Assembly (NCBI GenBank): GCA_018873225.1
Contig: JAEILZ010000003.1
Span: forward strand, 3,224,001 to 3,288,000
DNA length: 64,000 bases
Direction: 5' to 3'
Source: [Phialemoniopsis] sp. UDSM-2020
Lineage: Eukaryota; Ascomycota; Sordariomycetes; Thyridiales; Thyridiaceae
Below, in pieces: positions 1-11,597 of this stretch. The notes beneath the pieces are model-generated. The model did no database searches, was not told where the DNA came from, and worked only from the letters and a program-made list of their open reading frames with translations. A program made the translations under genes and the position numbers. The stretch's first letter is position 1. The number at the start of each line of letters is the position of its first letter.

Positions 1-1215
1 GGTGCTAAAATCCACATGAAACACCGCCTGAGCTTCCACCACCAATCGAAGCTGTCAGGAAGCCCGGATTCGAGAATCCCTTTAACAACACATCAAGCAC
101 ACTTCCCTGACATGTCTGGTGTTCATCCCCAGACCTGACTCGACCCATTATTGGAAGCATCTGGATCCGCATTATGGGACCCGATGTCTGCATGGATTCA
201 TTGGACGAAGGGAGATCCCCTTCACATTGCTTGGATGAGGGCTCCCCGTTCAGATGAGCTGATCGACCGCAACCGCCCTTCCAGAAATACAGCGGGGGAT
301 CATCCTACCATGAGGCATAGACGCGTCCTGGATCGCACTCCAGCGCTCTTCGCGTCTTCCTGATGTCGCCCCCCGTCGCTGAATGTGTCGCCACCTACTG
401 GTACGATTGGGCGGCAAGGACAAGACGGTGGACGATGCTGGGGGCACAAAGAGGTGAGCCACCGTGACTCCCCTACGGCACTTCTGAAACCGCAGCATCT
501 GCCTCTCGCGGCTTTGCGCTCCGAACGTCTCAGCTTCCCAGGGAGCAAGAAAATGTTTTGGTGTCAAGCAAACGATTGGCCAGAGTTGCTCGCTGGCTTT
601 CTGCGCATGGCGAAACAATATTGCAAAGGGGCTCTCTATTCAGAGGTTTGTGCCTGGTCACTGACACGCTTCTCTCCTCGCGTACCAGGTAGGTAGGCTG
701 CTTTGCCTGGCCATTCAGGTAAACCCGGAACAATGACACACAATTTCCTTTCTCTCTGCCTTTGTGACAATACCCTCTATTAAAAGCTCACGACCCGCAC
801 ACGTTTTGGTTTGGGCTGGCTCCTCACCTCTATTGTGACTCGCCACTATTGTTCCTGGATATGGGGATGTAAATTGATATCACTCAACCCTCTTTCTTTT
901 CATTTGTTCCCTTTCTCTTCCACATCTTTGTTCGATTCCAGACACACAAGAAACTGCCCAGGCCAGTGATTCTCGACTCTGTCATTCTCTTTATAAGCAA
1001 CCGAGCTTCTGCGAAGTCGGCGACTTGCTTCCTCAAAAATAATCCTCTCTCTATCACGATCTCGACTGCCGGGCAGTAACATACTGAACAACACCAGTAC
1101 GCACAAGAGATACCCACGCTGAGAACCAGGGTATAGAACTAACACGGTATAGATCCTTCACAAAAACCTACGGACCACTCAAACCACTCAAGAACCGATC
1201 TGTCCATCATCCAAG
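1..1215. other. intergenic / 5' leader, no gene recognised
   Basis: Short reading frames on both strands show no recognisable domain. The last 300 bases are pyrimidine-rich, as expected for a fungal 5' leader. A TATAAG-like motif lies near 990, about 225 bases before the first gene, and a TATTAAAA motif near 777. Either could serve its promoter. The left edge could hold the tail of a minus-strand gene, but I cannot support one. Confidence 0.5.
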
Positions 1216-2064
1216 ATGTTCAAGCAGTTTCGTGAGGTTTCGGAGAGCTCCAAGTTCCGGGGCTCGGCCATCATCGTCCTCAACATCCTCCGAGGCTTCA
1301 ATGTCGTCGGACTATTGGCCATCGCCATTGCGAACTGGGTCATGATCGTCGTGCCCCCGTTGATGAAGCACCACTTCTTCTTCTTCGACTTTGCCTCGCA
1401 CTTTTTTGTCTCGGGCATCGCGCTCTTCTTGTTGGTCTCGGAGACAGGCTTGTTCGCAAACTTCTACAAGAACAACTTTGCCGTCCTGGGCCCTGACCAT
1501 GGTTTCTTCTGGCTCGGCCTTGCCATGATCATGCTGGGCTGCAATGCCCTGGCCAATACCAACAAGCCCGACTTCACTGTTGAGGATCTCGGCCTCCCCC
1601 TGTGGCGCATGGTCCTGGCTGCCGGCATTCTCAGCCTTATCTTTGGCTTCTTCAACTTCATCGCCTCCCTGGTCTACCGTGACCCTCAGGCGCGCATTGC
1701 AGCTCGCGAGTTCCGCAAGGACGGCAATCTTGCTAAGGGCAAGAACTACGAGGACATGCTCTCGCAGCGCAGCGCATCCCTACATGACGAGAAGGAGGCC
1801 TCGAGGGCGAGGCGCTACACCCAGGCGTTCATGAGCAAGTTCGGCGGCAAGCGGCCCGAGATCAGCCACCCCCTGCCGCAGCATCTCGACGTCGAGCGCG
1901 CGGCGGCGGCGCCCTCGCACAATGACGGAGACAGCTGGGCGGAGGACCGCGGCAGCCCCATCGCACACAACATGCAGCGACCGCCGACGGCAATGCACCC
2001 GGCCTTTACCGGCGGCAACCGTGCGAGTCGGTATAGCGAGATCAGCCACCTGAACCGCTTCTAG
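1216..2064 (+). CDS. four-TM fungal membrane protein (DUF7598-like)
   Basis: Single-exon gene of 282 residues. Four hydrophobic segments lie at about residues 16-46, 59-80, 95-115 and 126-157. A hydrophilic cytosolic-type tail of about 125 residues follows, rich in Arg, Ser, Pro and Ala. The layout (short N-terminus, compact four-helix bundle, disordered tail) matches a widely conserved filamentous-fungal family of unknown function annotated as DUF7598. The start at 1216 follows a CCAAG context and gives a short N-terminus before the first helix. No catalytic motif is visible. Being intronless is unremarkable for a short gene. The reading frame is certain; the family name is from memory and the function is unknown. 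Confidence 0.85.
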   Translation: MFKQFREVSESSKFRGSAIIVLNILRGFNVVGLLAIAIANWVMIVVPPLMKHHFFFFDFASHFFVSGIALFLLVSETGLFANFYKNNFAVLGPDHGFFWLGLAMIMLGCNALANTNKPDFTVEDLGLPLWRMVLAAGILSLIFGFFNFIASLVYRDPQARIAAREFRKDGNLAKGKNYEDMLSQRSASLHDEKEASRARRYTQAFMSKFGGKRPEISHPLPQHLDVERAAAAPSHNDGDSWAEDRGSPIAHNMQRPPTAMHPAFTGGNRASRYSEISHLNRF

Positions 2065-3120
2065 AGGTGGAAGATCTCATTTCCCTTTGTTATGCCCTTT
2101 GCATAGCCGGTGTTGGTGCTTTCATAGGTGGAAAGGGGGTTAGGGATGAGACCACAATCTGTGGCGGCGTTTTTGAGGGTCGGTTACATGCATTTTGATA
2201 CCCTTGGTCAGGCATGGGCGGCGCAAGGCCATGCATCTTAATTTCGCGGCTTTCTTATTTGATATTTTTCGGAAAACAAAACGATCTTTTCAAAATTGAA
2301 ACCCTTGAATGTACATGTGAAGGTGATATTGAACAATACCGTGCGAAGTATATACTGAGCGACAAAATGCACTGTGTGAGAACCACATGTCTTAGCTAAG
2401 CGAAACATCGACTAACGCCAAACCTTCAAAGTTCCAAGCTTGCTTGCTTTGTTTCGCATCCATCGAGACGTGATTCTTTCAAGTCAACGTTCTTTGTAAC
2501 CACTGTTTGTCGACTCGTTCTTTGACCTGTGCTCCTCACCGACCGACTTTACTCCATCTGCGTCTCGTCCTCGACTGTGCGCATTCCTTCGCGCTACAAT
2601 CACCACCTTCCCAGCCGCCACCTTCGAGTCGACACTCTTCTGATCAAGCAACAGTCATCCTCGACCCAACATCACCTCACCTTGGCATCACCAGCCTTCG
2701 AACAGATCCATTACTGCTCTTTCTGTCGCCTGACTATTTGTGAATAATGCTATTGATGACTCTGTGACCTGGCTATTGGTTTTCGGTGGCCATCTCGTGG
2801 AGGAAAGGGCTTGGGATTTGGTTCCTGGAGGGACACACACTTCTTCCTACTGTTTGTTCCATCGCCACTTCCAGGCCCAACCCAACAGGTCTTCTTTTTG
2901 GCCTTCTCCTACTTGTGCCGTTGAAAAAGAAAGTCGAGGTCAGGCCCTAGTGATCCTGGACAGACAGGCAAACTGTGTCCGTTTCCACTACTAGGAGGTC
3001 CTTTTCTTATGCGCCACCCTTGGAGTGCGTGAGAAGAACCACTGCCGTGCCTCGAAGAAACCCAATACATAAATACTCATCTGTCCTATCTGTGTTGCCC
3101 GCCAAACAGTGTTGTCCACC
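2065..3120. other. intergenic region and pyrimidine-rich leader of Pcf11
   Basis: No gene is supported. From about 2460 to 3000 the plus strand is C/T-rich with many CATC and CACC runs, typical of a long fungal promoter or leader. An ATAAATA motif at about 3069 lies some 50 bases before the Pcf11 start and could be its TATA element. Several short upstream ATG frames exist, so if the transcript starts far upstream they would act as uORFs. Confidence 0.4.
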
Positions 3121-5686
3121 ATGTCTTATGAGGACCATGCTGCCGGTGTCGCAGAAGACTACCGAGATGCCTTGGACGGCCTGACGATGAACTCGCGGGT
3201 CGAGATCAGCAACTTGACCCTCATCGCAAGAGAAAACACAGAGTTTGCAAACGCAATCGCAGATGCTTTGCAAGAACACATCAAAAAGGTAAGTCCGAAC
3301 TGTCCATCGCAGATCCCTTTAGCATGGCTGGAATATGACTTCGTCTACCCGTGCTTTCACACGATGGTAGCACTCGCAAGATCTATGCTGCTTCCGAATC
3401 TCCCACTACCGACCTCTGAAATCACAATTGTAGCTAACGATGGTCCAAAGATTCCCCCTCCTCGAAAATTGCCGGCGCTGTATCTACTTGACTCGATCGT
3501 CAAAAACGTTGGTACTCCTTACACGCTCTTCTTCGGCCGCAAGCTGTACTCGACCTTTATGGAGGCTTATGCGTCCGTGGATCACAACACACGGCGCAAG
3601 ATGGACGAGATGTTGAAGACCTGGAAAGAACCCGTACCGGGTTCCATTGATACACGTCCCGTCTTCCCACCGGACGTTGTTCGTCCGATCGAGAACGCCT
3701 TGATCAAGGTCAGGACATCGACTCTACAAGCGAACCAGGAGCATATTCGCAAGGAGCAGCAGCTTCTCAGTCGAGGCCGGCCGCAGGCCCCTTATCGTGA
3801 GACTCCCACGCCGCCCGGCGGTGGTCGGCCAACGCCACCAGTGGGCGCTCCGTACGGACAACCGCCTTTCCCTGGTGCGAATGGGGCTCAATATCCTGAC
3901 CCGGCGACACAGTCATACCCCATTCATCCCGTAGGTTCTAATCTTGCTGCAAGGATCGCCTTCGTACTAACCAGACAGCAGGCGCAACAGTATGCTCGGT
4001 CAACACCCCAGCCTCCACCATCTGCCCCAGCCGCCGTGCCATTTCAACCCCCAGCGCCGACATACGGCGGCCCCCCTGCCCAATCTGGAGGACTTAGCAT
4101 GGGTTCATTGAGTCAGGATATCGAGCAGCTCATCACTGCTTGCAAGACGGAGTTTGCACAGAACGTACATGATGCTAGTATCCAAACAAGACTGAAGGCG
4201 TTGCTGGATCTGCAGAGCCTTCTTCAGGGACAGCATTTGCCACCTGACCAGTTGATGCTCATTAAAACCAGAGTTGATGAACTATCCGTAGAGATGAAGG
4301 GCCGTAAAGCCCCAAGCTACACTCCTACACCACCTGTTACTGTACAACCATATCAGCCTCCTCCACATCACCAGCCAGTAGCAACACCAATACCACCGCC
4401 TGCTACGGCGCCTCCTCCAGCATCTGGTGTGTCTCTTGACGCCCTGCTCGGCAAGGGTGCCCTGGCATCGTTGTTGGCACGGTCGTCCGCCACACCTCAA
4501 GCGGCCGCGCCATACACTCCCCCTCCTCCTCCTGCAGCAGCGATACGATCGCCGGTACCGCACTTCGCTGAGCCTCCGAAAGCTGCAGGCCCCGCGCCGG
4601 ATCCGATGGCACTGATGGGCATCCTACGCAAGGCCGGTATGCTCTCTGGCCTCCCTGGTGCATCCCCGTCACCATCAGCGCCACCCATGCAGGCACCAAC
4701 ACCTGTTTCTCTTATGCCGGGCTTGCCTGGCATCATTTCCGCTCCTAGACCGGGGGCCCCACGGGGACCTCTTGAAGAGATCCGGAATGATATTGTCCTG
4801 ACAGCCGATTCCCTGAAAAAGTAAGTTATACTCCTGAGTACGACCACACGGCCGCCTCTATTGCCCCGATCGAGAACACCAAGAAGCTCACAATGCTATC
4901 TGTAGATTCCGCCCCCATCTGATACCTCTCATGTACGACGACCTCGGACCGCCGTGCGCACAGTGTGGTCGGCGATTCAGGACGGACGAAGATGGCCGAG
5001 CCAAAAAGACGGCGCACATGGACTGGCATTTCCGGATTCATCAGCGTATCGTTCAGTCGGAGAAGCGTGGCCAGCACCGGAGCTGGTACGTTGATCAGAT
5101 GGTATGTTCAAGCTCCCCTGTCTATCTCTATTTGGTCACGACCAACTAACATGAATACCCAGGACTGGATCCGCTCCCGCGAAGCCATTGACGTCGACCA
5201 CGTCGATGACCCGGCCGACTCCAAGGACGCGGACGGCGGCGCCGGCGGTGCAGGTGGCTCTGGCGCGGGCAAGCAGGCGGCCAAGGTGGCGTGGATCCCC
5301 GTGCCCGAGGGCGCCGGCTCGACGGGCGTGTGTCCGATCTGCCAGGAGCGGTTCGAGATGAAGTGGCTCGACGAGGCGCAGGAGTGGGTGTGGATGGACG
5401 CCGTGCGCGTCGGGAACCGGGTGTACCACGCGTCATGCCACGCCGAGGCCACCAAGAATGCCGAGTTGCAGCCGCCGCCGGGGAGAAAGGGAGGGCCCGG
5501 GTCCAGGAAGACTCCTGATAGGGGCCATGGTGGAAGGAAGAGGAAGGCCGACGTGAGTTCCAAAACTATGTCTATGAAATGGCTGCAGTAGCAAGAAGAC
5601 TGACATGTGACAAGCAGGATGATCACGCGTGGCGCGGCAAGGCCAAGAACGAGCCCAAGGTCGACTTGAATGCTCTGCCATATTGA
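3121..5686 (+). CDS. pcf11: Pcf11, pre-mRNA cleavage complex II subunit
   Basis: Nuclear 3'-end processing factor that binds the RNA polymerase II CTD and couples cleavage/polyadenylation to termination. Six exons are inferred: 3121-3288, 3451-3930, 3979-4820, 4906-5101, 5163-5552 and 5618-5686, giving 714 residues. The CTD-interaction domain is clear at the N-terminus: after HIKK, splicing restores PPRKLPALYLLDSIVKNVG, the family signature. A long Pro/Ala/Gln-rich middle follows. Two zinc-finger regions come near the end: a CAQC...HMDWHFRIH C2H2 type and a CPIC...YHASCH type, as in the Clp1-binding part of the family. Intron 1 ends with a CTAAC branch site at 3434 and an AAG acceptor. Intron 2 is 48 nt, free of stops and in frame. 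An upstream GTG frame is ignored in favour of the ATG at 3121. Confidence 0.93.
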
Positions 5687-6277
5687 GCACGTCTTTGCCC
5701 TGAGGAGCCGAGAGGCATATCGAGGGTGATTTGATGCTGCTTGACATTTGAAAAGAAGGGTGTATATTGCATTGCGAGCGGTGTTTCAGGGAGGGTATGG
5801 TGCTTTCCCACAAGACGACAACGCCTTGAGGTGGTGGTAAGGGATTTGGAAGATTCTTGAGGGTTCTTGATTGCATCCTAGCGCGACCAAGATGCGCCTC
5901 ATCATCAGCTCCGCGTGAGCTGAAGACATTGCTAAAAATCACTTGCAAACATGCCAAGATAATTTAAAAGGGCCGAAAAGGCCTTTCAACTTCACAATAC
6001 TTTCATCTTAGTGATGCTCGTGCTACTCGTGTGTTCTTCGACCCAATCTCATGATGTGTCAACTCTACCAATACACTCACCTCATTCCTCGTCCACTGCC
6101 AGTAGGACAGCGTAGGGTTTACTAATAATCACCAGCGAATAGAACCTACTTTATACTACAATCCCGCAGCGGCATATCCGTACCCGACACCTTCCTCTCC
6201 TTCTTCACCTTCTTGTTGTGATTCCTCTCCCCCCACAGCAGAGCCCGCCGGCACGCGGCAAACAGTCGACCCGCCCC
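5687..6277. other. convergent intergenic region (3' ends of Pcf11 and AKR)
   Basis: The two flanking genes point towards each other here. The stretch should hold both 3' untranslated regions. I see no gene, repeat or RNA structure that I can support. Confidence 0.5.
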
Positions 6278-7320
6278 TCACGGCGTCTCGTGGATGTACT
6301 CGCGGAACGCATCGAGGAACCCCTTCCACTCGCCCGGCGCCTCGTCCTCGGCCCACCAGCCCACGCGCTCCACGCCGCGCAGGTCCTCGCGCATGTGGCT
6401 CCGCGTGCCGTCGAGCACGGCCGTCCCGCCGAGACCCAGCACGAGCGCGTACAGCGCGACCTCGGGCTCCACCCCCGTCCTCTCGGCGAGCCCCGTCGTG
6501 CAGGGCAGGCGCAGCAGGCGCGGGTTGGCCGAGAGTGTCCAGTAGGACTGATAGGCGACGCCGTGCTGGCGGCACAGGGCGCGCAGGCCGACGTCGTAGC
6601 GCGTGTCGCGGTAGAAGCGGTTCTGGAGGACGGCCGGGCGAGGGTCGAGGCGGAGCAGGGGCGGCAGGTCCGCTCCGGAGAAGACGTTGGAGAAGCCGAG
6701 GCGGCGGAGGCGGCGCGGGACGTGCGCTGCCAGGGCGGACCAGACGGCGTGCGTGTCCTGGGCGGTGGGGAGAGGGGAGTGCAGGACTAGGCAGTCTATG
6801 TAGGGCTCCTCTTCTTGGTCTACTCCGGAGCCGGGGATAGTGAAGTTGGCGAGGGAGGAGCGGAGCGAGGCCTCGACTTGGTCTGCTAGCGGGGCCGAAG
6901 GGTCGTAGGGTGTGGTGGAGGATGGGGCCTGGCCTGGGGTGAACTTTGTTTGGATCTGTGTGGGTGGTGTTAGTATACCAATGAGTTAAACCTTGTCCGT
7001 ATCCTCCGAGTCATCCTTACGTAGAGGTCGGACCGCTTAACGATCCCTTCGGCAATGGCCCGCCGGATACCCTCCCCGACGAGGTCCTCGCGGTAGTGCT
7101 GCGGCATGGCGGCGGTGTCGACGGCGCGGAAGCCGGCTCGGAGGGCCTGGTAGACGAGCTCGGCCGTGCCGTCCTCCTTCCAGGCGGTGCCGTAGATCAG
7201 GCGTGGCATGGTATCGAAGCTATCGCTGAGAGGCAGATCCCGGGCGAGGTTTGAGGTCGGGGCCGGAACGGGTGAGTCGCCATCATCGCTGCTTGCGCCG
7301 GCAGCAGCAGAGGACGACAT
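6278..7320 (-). CDS. aldo-keto reductase
   Basis: NAD(P)H-dependent carbonyl reductase of the AKR superfamily, probably cytosolic. Two exons, 7320-7021 and 6955-6278, are joined across a 65-nt intron with a GTAAGG donor and an ACTAAC branch site, giving 325 residues. The usual tetrad is present: Asp68 in AVDTA, Tyr76 in QHYRED, Lys104 in IQTKF and His159 in VLHSPL. The Lys lies just after the intron, so the splice is well supported. A low-complexity N-terminus of about 35 residues precedes the barrel. The substrate cannot be read from sequence. The gene is divergent from the NADP sugar/diol dehydrogenase at 8748, so shared regulation is possible. It is convergent with Pcf11. Confidence 0.9.
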
Positions 7321-8747
7321 GTTATTCAGGGGAGATCAACACGTCTATGGTATCAGGATTGGCATAAGTGAAATTGCGGGCTTGAGATTGACGTAGGAGC
7401 ATCGGTGCGGGATGTTGGCCATGTTATACGAACAGAACGTGGACGTCTTGAGGATGACGATAGTACCAAATCGGATGGATGGGCGAAGGGCAGCAACGAC
7501 GGCGGCAGCAGCAGCAGCACAAAGGGAGAAGGACACGATAACCGAGTCATTTGTGACACCGCCAATTCACCGGTTGTGAGTTTGACTTTTCATATCGCGG
7601 CCTGGAGGTGCAGGTGCAGCTTGGTGACACCGGTCTCGAGACTGCTCTTACCGGTTGAAACTGCCATCCGATTGCACGGCGCCGCTACCGGCGCCATGAC
7701 GTTGGACAATTCATGATCTAGTCAAGTGGGTTAGCTGGTGTCCGCTCAATCTTTTCAGGAAAACGTCTTCCTTGGTTTGAATAAATACCTCTCAATTTGG
7801 CCATTTCCATGTTTGACCGTGTTCATGAAGGCGGCCCTGCATCGTGACGGAAGGCCCCTACACGGAGGAGATACACCCACTGTCGAATAGGAGTGACGTT
7901 AACGCCTGCCATGTCAGCTTCGAATTCTATTCCAAAATTACTTCAAGATATCGGGGAAATAACGTCGTCCGATTGTGGTAGTCTTTCCGGCATTGTGAAC
8001 CCTCTTGATGGTGTTTTGGAGTATGTGTATCCTATTCGTTCTGTCATCGTCAAGTGTGTCATGTGAACTTGATAAAGGAACTCGACTCGATCTGACAGAA
8101 AATCAAGCCGAGGTCAATGAAATTTAGAACAGATCAATTCTAGATATCTCCGAGTGATCACTTCGGCGATATGTATTTGTCAATGGATCAATGGACAATA
8201 GGAGGAGACCGGCGAGAAGGCCGGGCGGGGTTCCTTGCGAGATTAGTAAACTCCGGGTTGGTGATGGAGGGCGGCGCCCCACGGAGACGACGTAACAAGC
8301 CCTTCCGGCCCGGCTTGCCATGGCCCGTCCTGATGGAACCATGCTCGGTGTAGACTCATACTGTCGTTGACGGTGGGTTTGGCGGGGTCCGAGCATTAAT
8401 CATTGAGCCGGGAGGCCCCACCATCAAGTCAACGTAGTTTCGTGATTTGTGTGGTGGTGGTGGTGGTGAAGAATAGAAGGGAGGTTAGAAGAGTGGACGC
8501 GGAACAGGCGCGCATAGAAACCGACCGCAGTAACCCCGCCCATGGCCGTTTTATTTCTCGTTTATGATCCGAATATCCCATATCTCCAAAACTTGAGACT
8601 TGGATTGGATAAATAACGTCAGATACCCCTCCTGCCCACTATCCGTCTTGCCTTCAATTTCAATCCGACTGTTTCACAAAGAAGAAGAAAAGAGAGAAAA
8701 AGCCGTACAACTCACCCAACATATCTATCCATCTATCAATAGCTACA
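7321..8747. promoter_or_regulatory. divergent promoter region between AKR and NADP dehydrogenase
   Basis: This 1.4-kb stretch separates two outward-facing oxidoreductase genes. It has no convincing coding frame. A GATAAATAAC TATA-like element lies at 8608-8616, about 135 bases before the rightward start. Short (GCA)n and (GGT)n microsatellites occur near 7503-7519 and 8451-8468. I cannot assign specific factor sites. Confidence 0.45.
8608..8616 (+). promoter_or_regulatory. TATA-like element
   Basis: ATAAATA core in a GC-balanced context, with the start codon about 135 bases downstream. The spacing is plausible for a fungal TATA box, but no transcript start is known. Confidence 0.35.
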
Positions 8748-10002
8748 ATGTCGTCACCGTACACGCTGAGGTGGGGTATCATGGCCACGGGCTGGATCGC
8801 TGAGAGTAAGAACATGATGCACAATCACAACGGCCTCTGAATTGGAACACAAAAGGACTGATAATCTCCGTCAAGTGTTCTGCAAGGACCTCCTCACCGA
8901 CCCGGCCTGCCGCGACGTCAGCGATGTCCGCCACGAGATCGTCGCCGCGGCCTCGTCCACCTCCAAGGACCGCGCCCAGGACTTTCTGACCAACACCATC
9001 AAGGCCCCCGGCACCCCCCGCGCCTACGGCTCCTACGCCGAGCTCGTCGCCGACCCGGACATCGACATCATCTACGTCGCCACCCCGCACAGCCACCACT
9101 TCCAGAACGCCATGCTCGCCCTCGAGGCCGGCAAGAACGTCCTCTGCGAGAAGGCCTTCACCGTCAACGCCGCCCAGGCCCGCAAGCTCGTCGCCACCGC
9201 CCGCGCCCGCAAGCTCTTCCTCATGGAGGCCGTCTGGACCCGCTACTTCCCCCTCAGCGTCAAGGTCCGCGAGCTCGTCCAGCAGGGCGCCATCGGCCCC
9301 GTCTATCGCGTCGTCGCCGACAACTCGTTCGGCAAGGACGTCGACGGCGACAAGGTCGGCTTCGCCGACTCGCACCGCATGGTCAACAAGGACCTCGCCG
9401 GCGGCGCCCTGCTCGACCTCGGCATCTACTCGCTGACCTGGCTCATGCAGATCCTCTACCACCTGCAGCCCGAGGCCGACAAGGAGAAGCCCGTCGTCAC
9501 CGCCGCCATCAACAAGTACCCGGCCACGGGCGTCGACGAGACGACGGCCATGGTCCTGACCTTCCCCAAGCACAAGAGCATGGGCCTGGGAACGACGTCC
9601 CTGCGCGTCGCCACCGACCCGGACGGGCCCTTCAGCGGCGGCCCCGCCATCCGCATCCAGGGCGCCAAGGGCGAGATCCAGGTCGCGGGCCCGGCGTTCC
9701 GGCCCCTGCAGTACCGCGTCGTGCGCCAGGACGGCGGCGGCAAGACCGAGATCGTCGACTGCCCGATCCCGCGCGACGACAAGCGCGAGTGGGGACACGG
9801 CATGTTCTGGGAGGCCGACGAGGCGGCGCGGTGCCTGCGCGACGGCCGGCTCGAGAGCGCGACGCTGCCGCTCGACGAGTCGGTCGTCATCATGGAGGTC
9901 ATGGAGGAGACGCTGCGGCAGGGCGACGTGCAGTACCCGAAGCTCATCACGACCGATGTCTTTGACGCCAAGAGCCCGCTCAACACTGGCAAGTCTGCTT
10001 AG
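8748..10002 (+). CDS. NADP D-xylose / trans-dihydrodiol dehydrogenase (Gfo/Idh/MocA family)
   Basis: Oxidoreductase of the GFO/IDH/MocA family, most like fungal NADP D-xylose 1-dehydrogenases and dimeric dihydrodiol dehydrogenases. Two exons, 8748-8805 and 8876-10002, give 394 residues. The intron follows WIAE with a GTAAGA donor and a CTGAT branch site. The N-terminus reads RWGIMATGWIAE, the family's variant of the dinucleotide-binding loop. Further marks are VATPHSHH, LCEKAFTVN (Glu-Lys signature) and GGALLDLGIYSLTW. Length fits the family (about 330-400). The start at 8748 is required to complete the Rossmann loop. Xylose versus aromatic diol specificity cannot be decided. The coding region is very GC-rich with strong C-ending codons, suggesting good expression. 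Confidence 0.9.
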
Positions 10003-10673
10003 AAGTTGCTGGGAATGGGAAGGATAGTAAAAAGTAATACAGGATAATTTATATTGTACACTGTGAACCGCTCTGGTGTATTATATGGCAGTGTGGCTCG
10101 TGAGTGAGGATTGTCAAGTGTATAAGTCACTAGCCTCCAAGGCTGTGTCAGGAGAAATGTCATTTGCTGATAATATTGCAAAGAAATCAAGATGATTCAT
10201 ATTTCTAATGCCAACTGAGGATAGAATTCCGATGTAGATTGTATTGAAGGCCAATGCTAAATCTATTCTGTCGTAGATTGTAAGTGATTTGATGTTCGGT
10301 GTAAGTGCTGGTCCAAAATGGGCCTGAAAGACGGACGGCATGAAATTCAAAGACCCAGTTTTTCCAGCAACTTCGTTCACCTCTTCCAATACTTAACACA
10401 GCAACAACTCACCTTGATACCCGAATCACTTTTCTTACGACATAACTTCTCTGAAGAGTGATAGAAAGCAAAATCGATCTGTGCTTTCACTGGACCTGTC
10501 GACTGCTTGAAGCCGAGCAGCTCTTGCAGTGCATCACTGCCAGTGGCCAGAGGCTCACTCACTCGGAACTCGTCTCTGCGCTTCCTCCTCAGGCAAGGCC
10601 CGAGAAAACACATTGACAGGCACATCTGGGACGACCAAGGGAACCTTTGTTCTTCTCCGTCTCAGAGCCCAAG
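10003..10673. other. intergenic region and Trm9 leader
   Basis: The first half is AT-rich and probably the 3' end of the dehydrogenase transcript. The last 250 bases lead into Trm9. An in-frame TTG extension upstream of 10674 has no support as coding sequence. Confidence 0.4.
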
Positions 10674-11597
10674 ATGACAACCCCGGCAGCACCCCAACGC
10701 AGCCTGCCCTCCAACTCGGCGCCCCAGGGCGCCGACACGGACCCGTCCTCGTACGAGCAGGAGCACGTCCACTCGGTCTACCAGTCCATCGCCCCGCACT
10801 TCTCCGCCACCCGGCACAAGCCCTGGCCCCGCGTCGCCGCCTTCCTCGCGGGCCAGCCGCGCGGCGCCGTGGGTCTCGACGTCGGCTGCGGCAACGGCAA
10901 GTACCTCGGCGTCAACCCGGACGTCTTCCTCATCGGGTCCGACCGGAGCGCCGGGCTGGTCGAGCTGGCGAGCAGGCAGCGCGTCGGCACCAAGGGCACG
11001 GGTGAAGGCGGAGATGCTGCTCCGGGCCGGGGCTGCGCCGACGCCATGCTCGCCGACGGGCTGGACCTGCCGTTCCCCGGGCGCCGGCGGACGAGGGTCG
11101 ACTTTGCCATCTCCATCGCCGTGCTGCACCACATGTCTACTACAGAGCGGAGGGTAGAGGGCATAAGGACGCTGCTCGAGTGCGTCCGGCCGCCGCGGAG
11201 GATGCGTGGCGGTCCGGCGGACGAGGGAGGGCAGGTACTTGTGTTCGTGTGGGCGCTGGAGCAAGGGTCCAGCAGGAGGGGGTGGGAGGAGGGCGGAGAG
11301 CAGGACCTTCTGGTGCCGTGGGTGATGAAGGGCGGGCAGCAGCGCAAGACGAAGGAGAAGGAGGGAGGGGTGGAGGCGTCGGTGACAGCGGAGGAGTCAG
11401 GGGAGAAGGACGGTGGTGGTGACCAGACATTCCGGCGGTACTACCACCTCTATCGCAAGGGCGAGCTCGAGGAAGATGTCGTGGCTGCTGGCGGCGAGGT
11501 GCTGAGTAGCGGGTACGAGAGGGACAACTGGTGGGCTATCGCGCGTAGCGCGGCGTGGTTGGGAGAGGAGGATGAGGAAGAGGGAAAGGCGGTATAA
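10674..11597 (+). CDS. trm9: tRNA wobble-uridine carboxymethyl methyltransferase Trm9
   Basis: SAM-dependent methyltransferase that, with Trm112, completes 5-methoxycarbonylmethyluridine at U34 of certain tRNAs. Single exon, 307 residues. The N-terminal signature YEQEHVHSVYQSIAPHFSAT is followed by KPWPRV, then SAM motif I as LDVGCGNGKYLG, then GSDRS. The post-I region contains AISIAVLHHMST, diagnostic of the family. The C-terminal block reads YHLYRKGELEEDV, with a final NWWAI motif. An acidic, Gly-rich insert of about 70 residues (roughly 190-255) precedes this block and is probably disordered. The ATG at 10674 is the first in frame; upstream codons are only TTG-initiated. The function is well known in yeast and inferred here by motif match. 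Confidence 0.92.
   Translation: MTTPAAPQRSLPSNSAPQGADTDPSSYEQEHVHSVYQSIAPHFSATRHKPWPRVAAFLAGQPRGAVGLDVGCGNGKYLGVNPDVFLIGSDRSAGLVELASRQRVGTKGTGEGGDAAPGRGCADAMLADGLDLPFPGRRRTRVDFAISIAVLHHMSTTERRVEGIRTLLECVRPPRRMRGGPADEGGQVLVFVWALEQGSSRRGWEEGGEQDLLVPWVMKGGQQRKTKEKEGGVEASVTAEESGEKDGGGDQTFRRYYHLYRKGELEEDVVAAGGEVLSSGYERDNWWAIARSAAWLGEEDEEEGKAV

Noticed and set aside
8779..9798. 339-codon minus-strand frame opposite the NADP dehydrogenase
   Set aside because: A shadow frame caused by strong C-ending codon bias on the plus strand. It is Val/Gly/Asp-rich with no domain.
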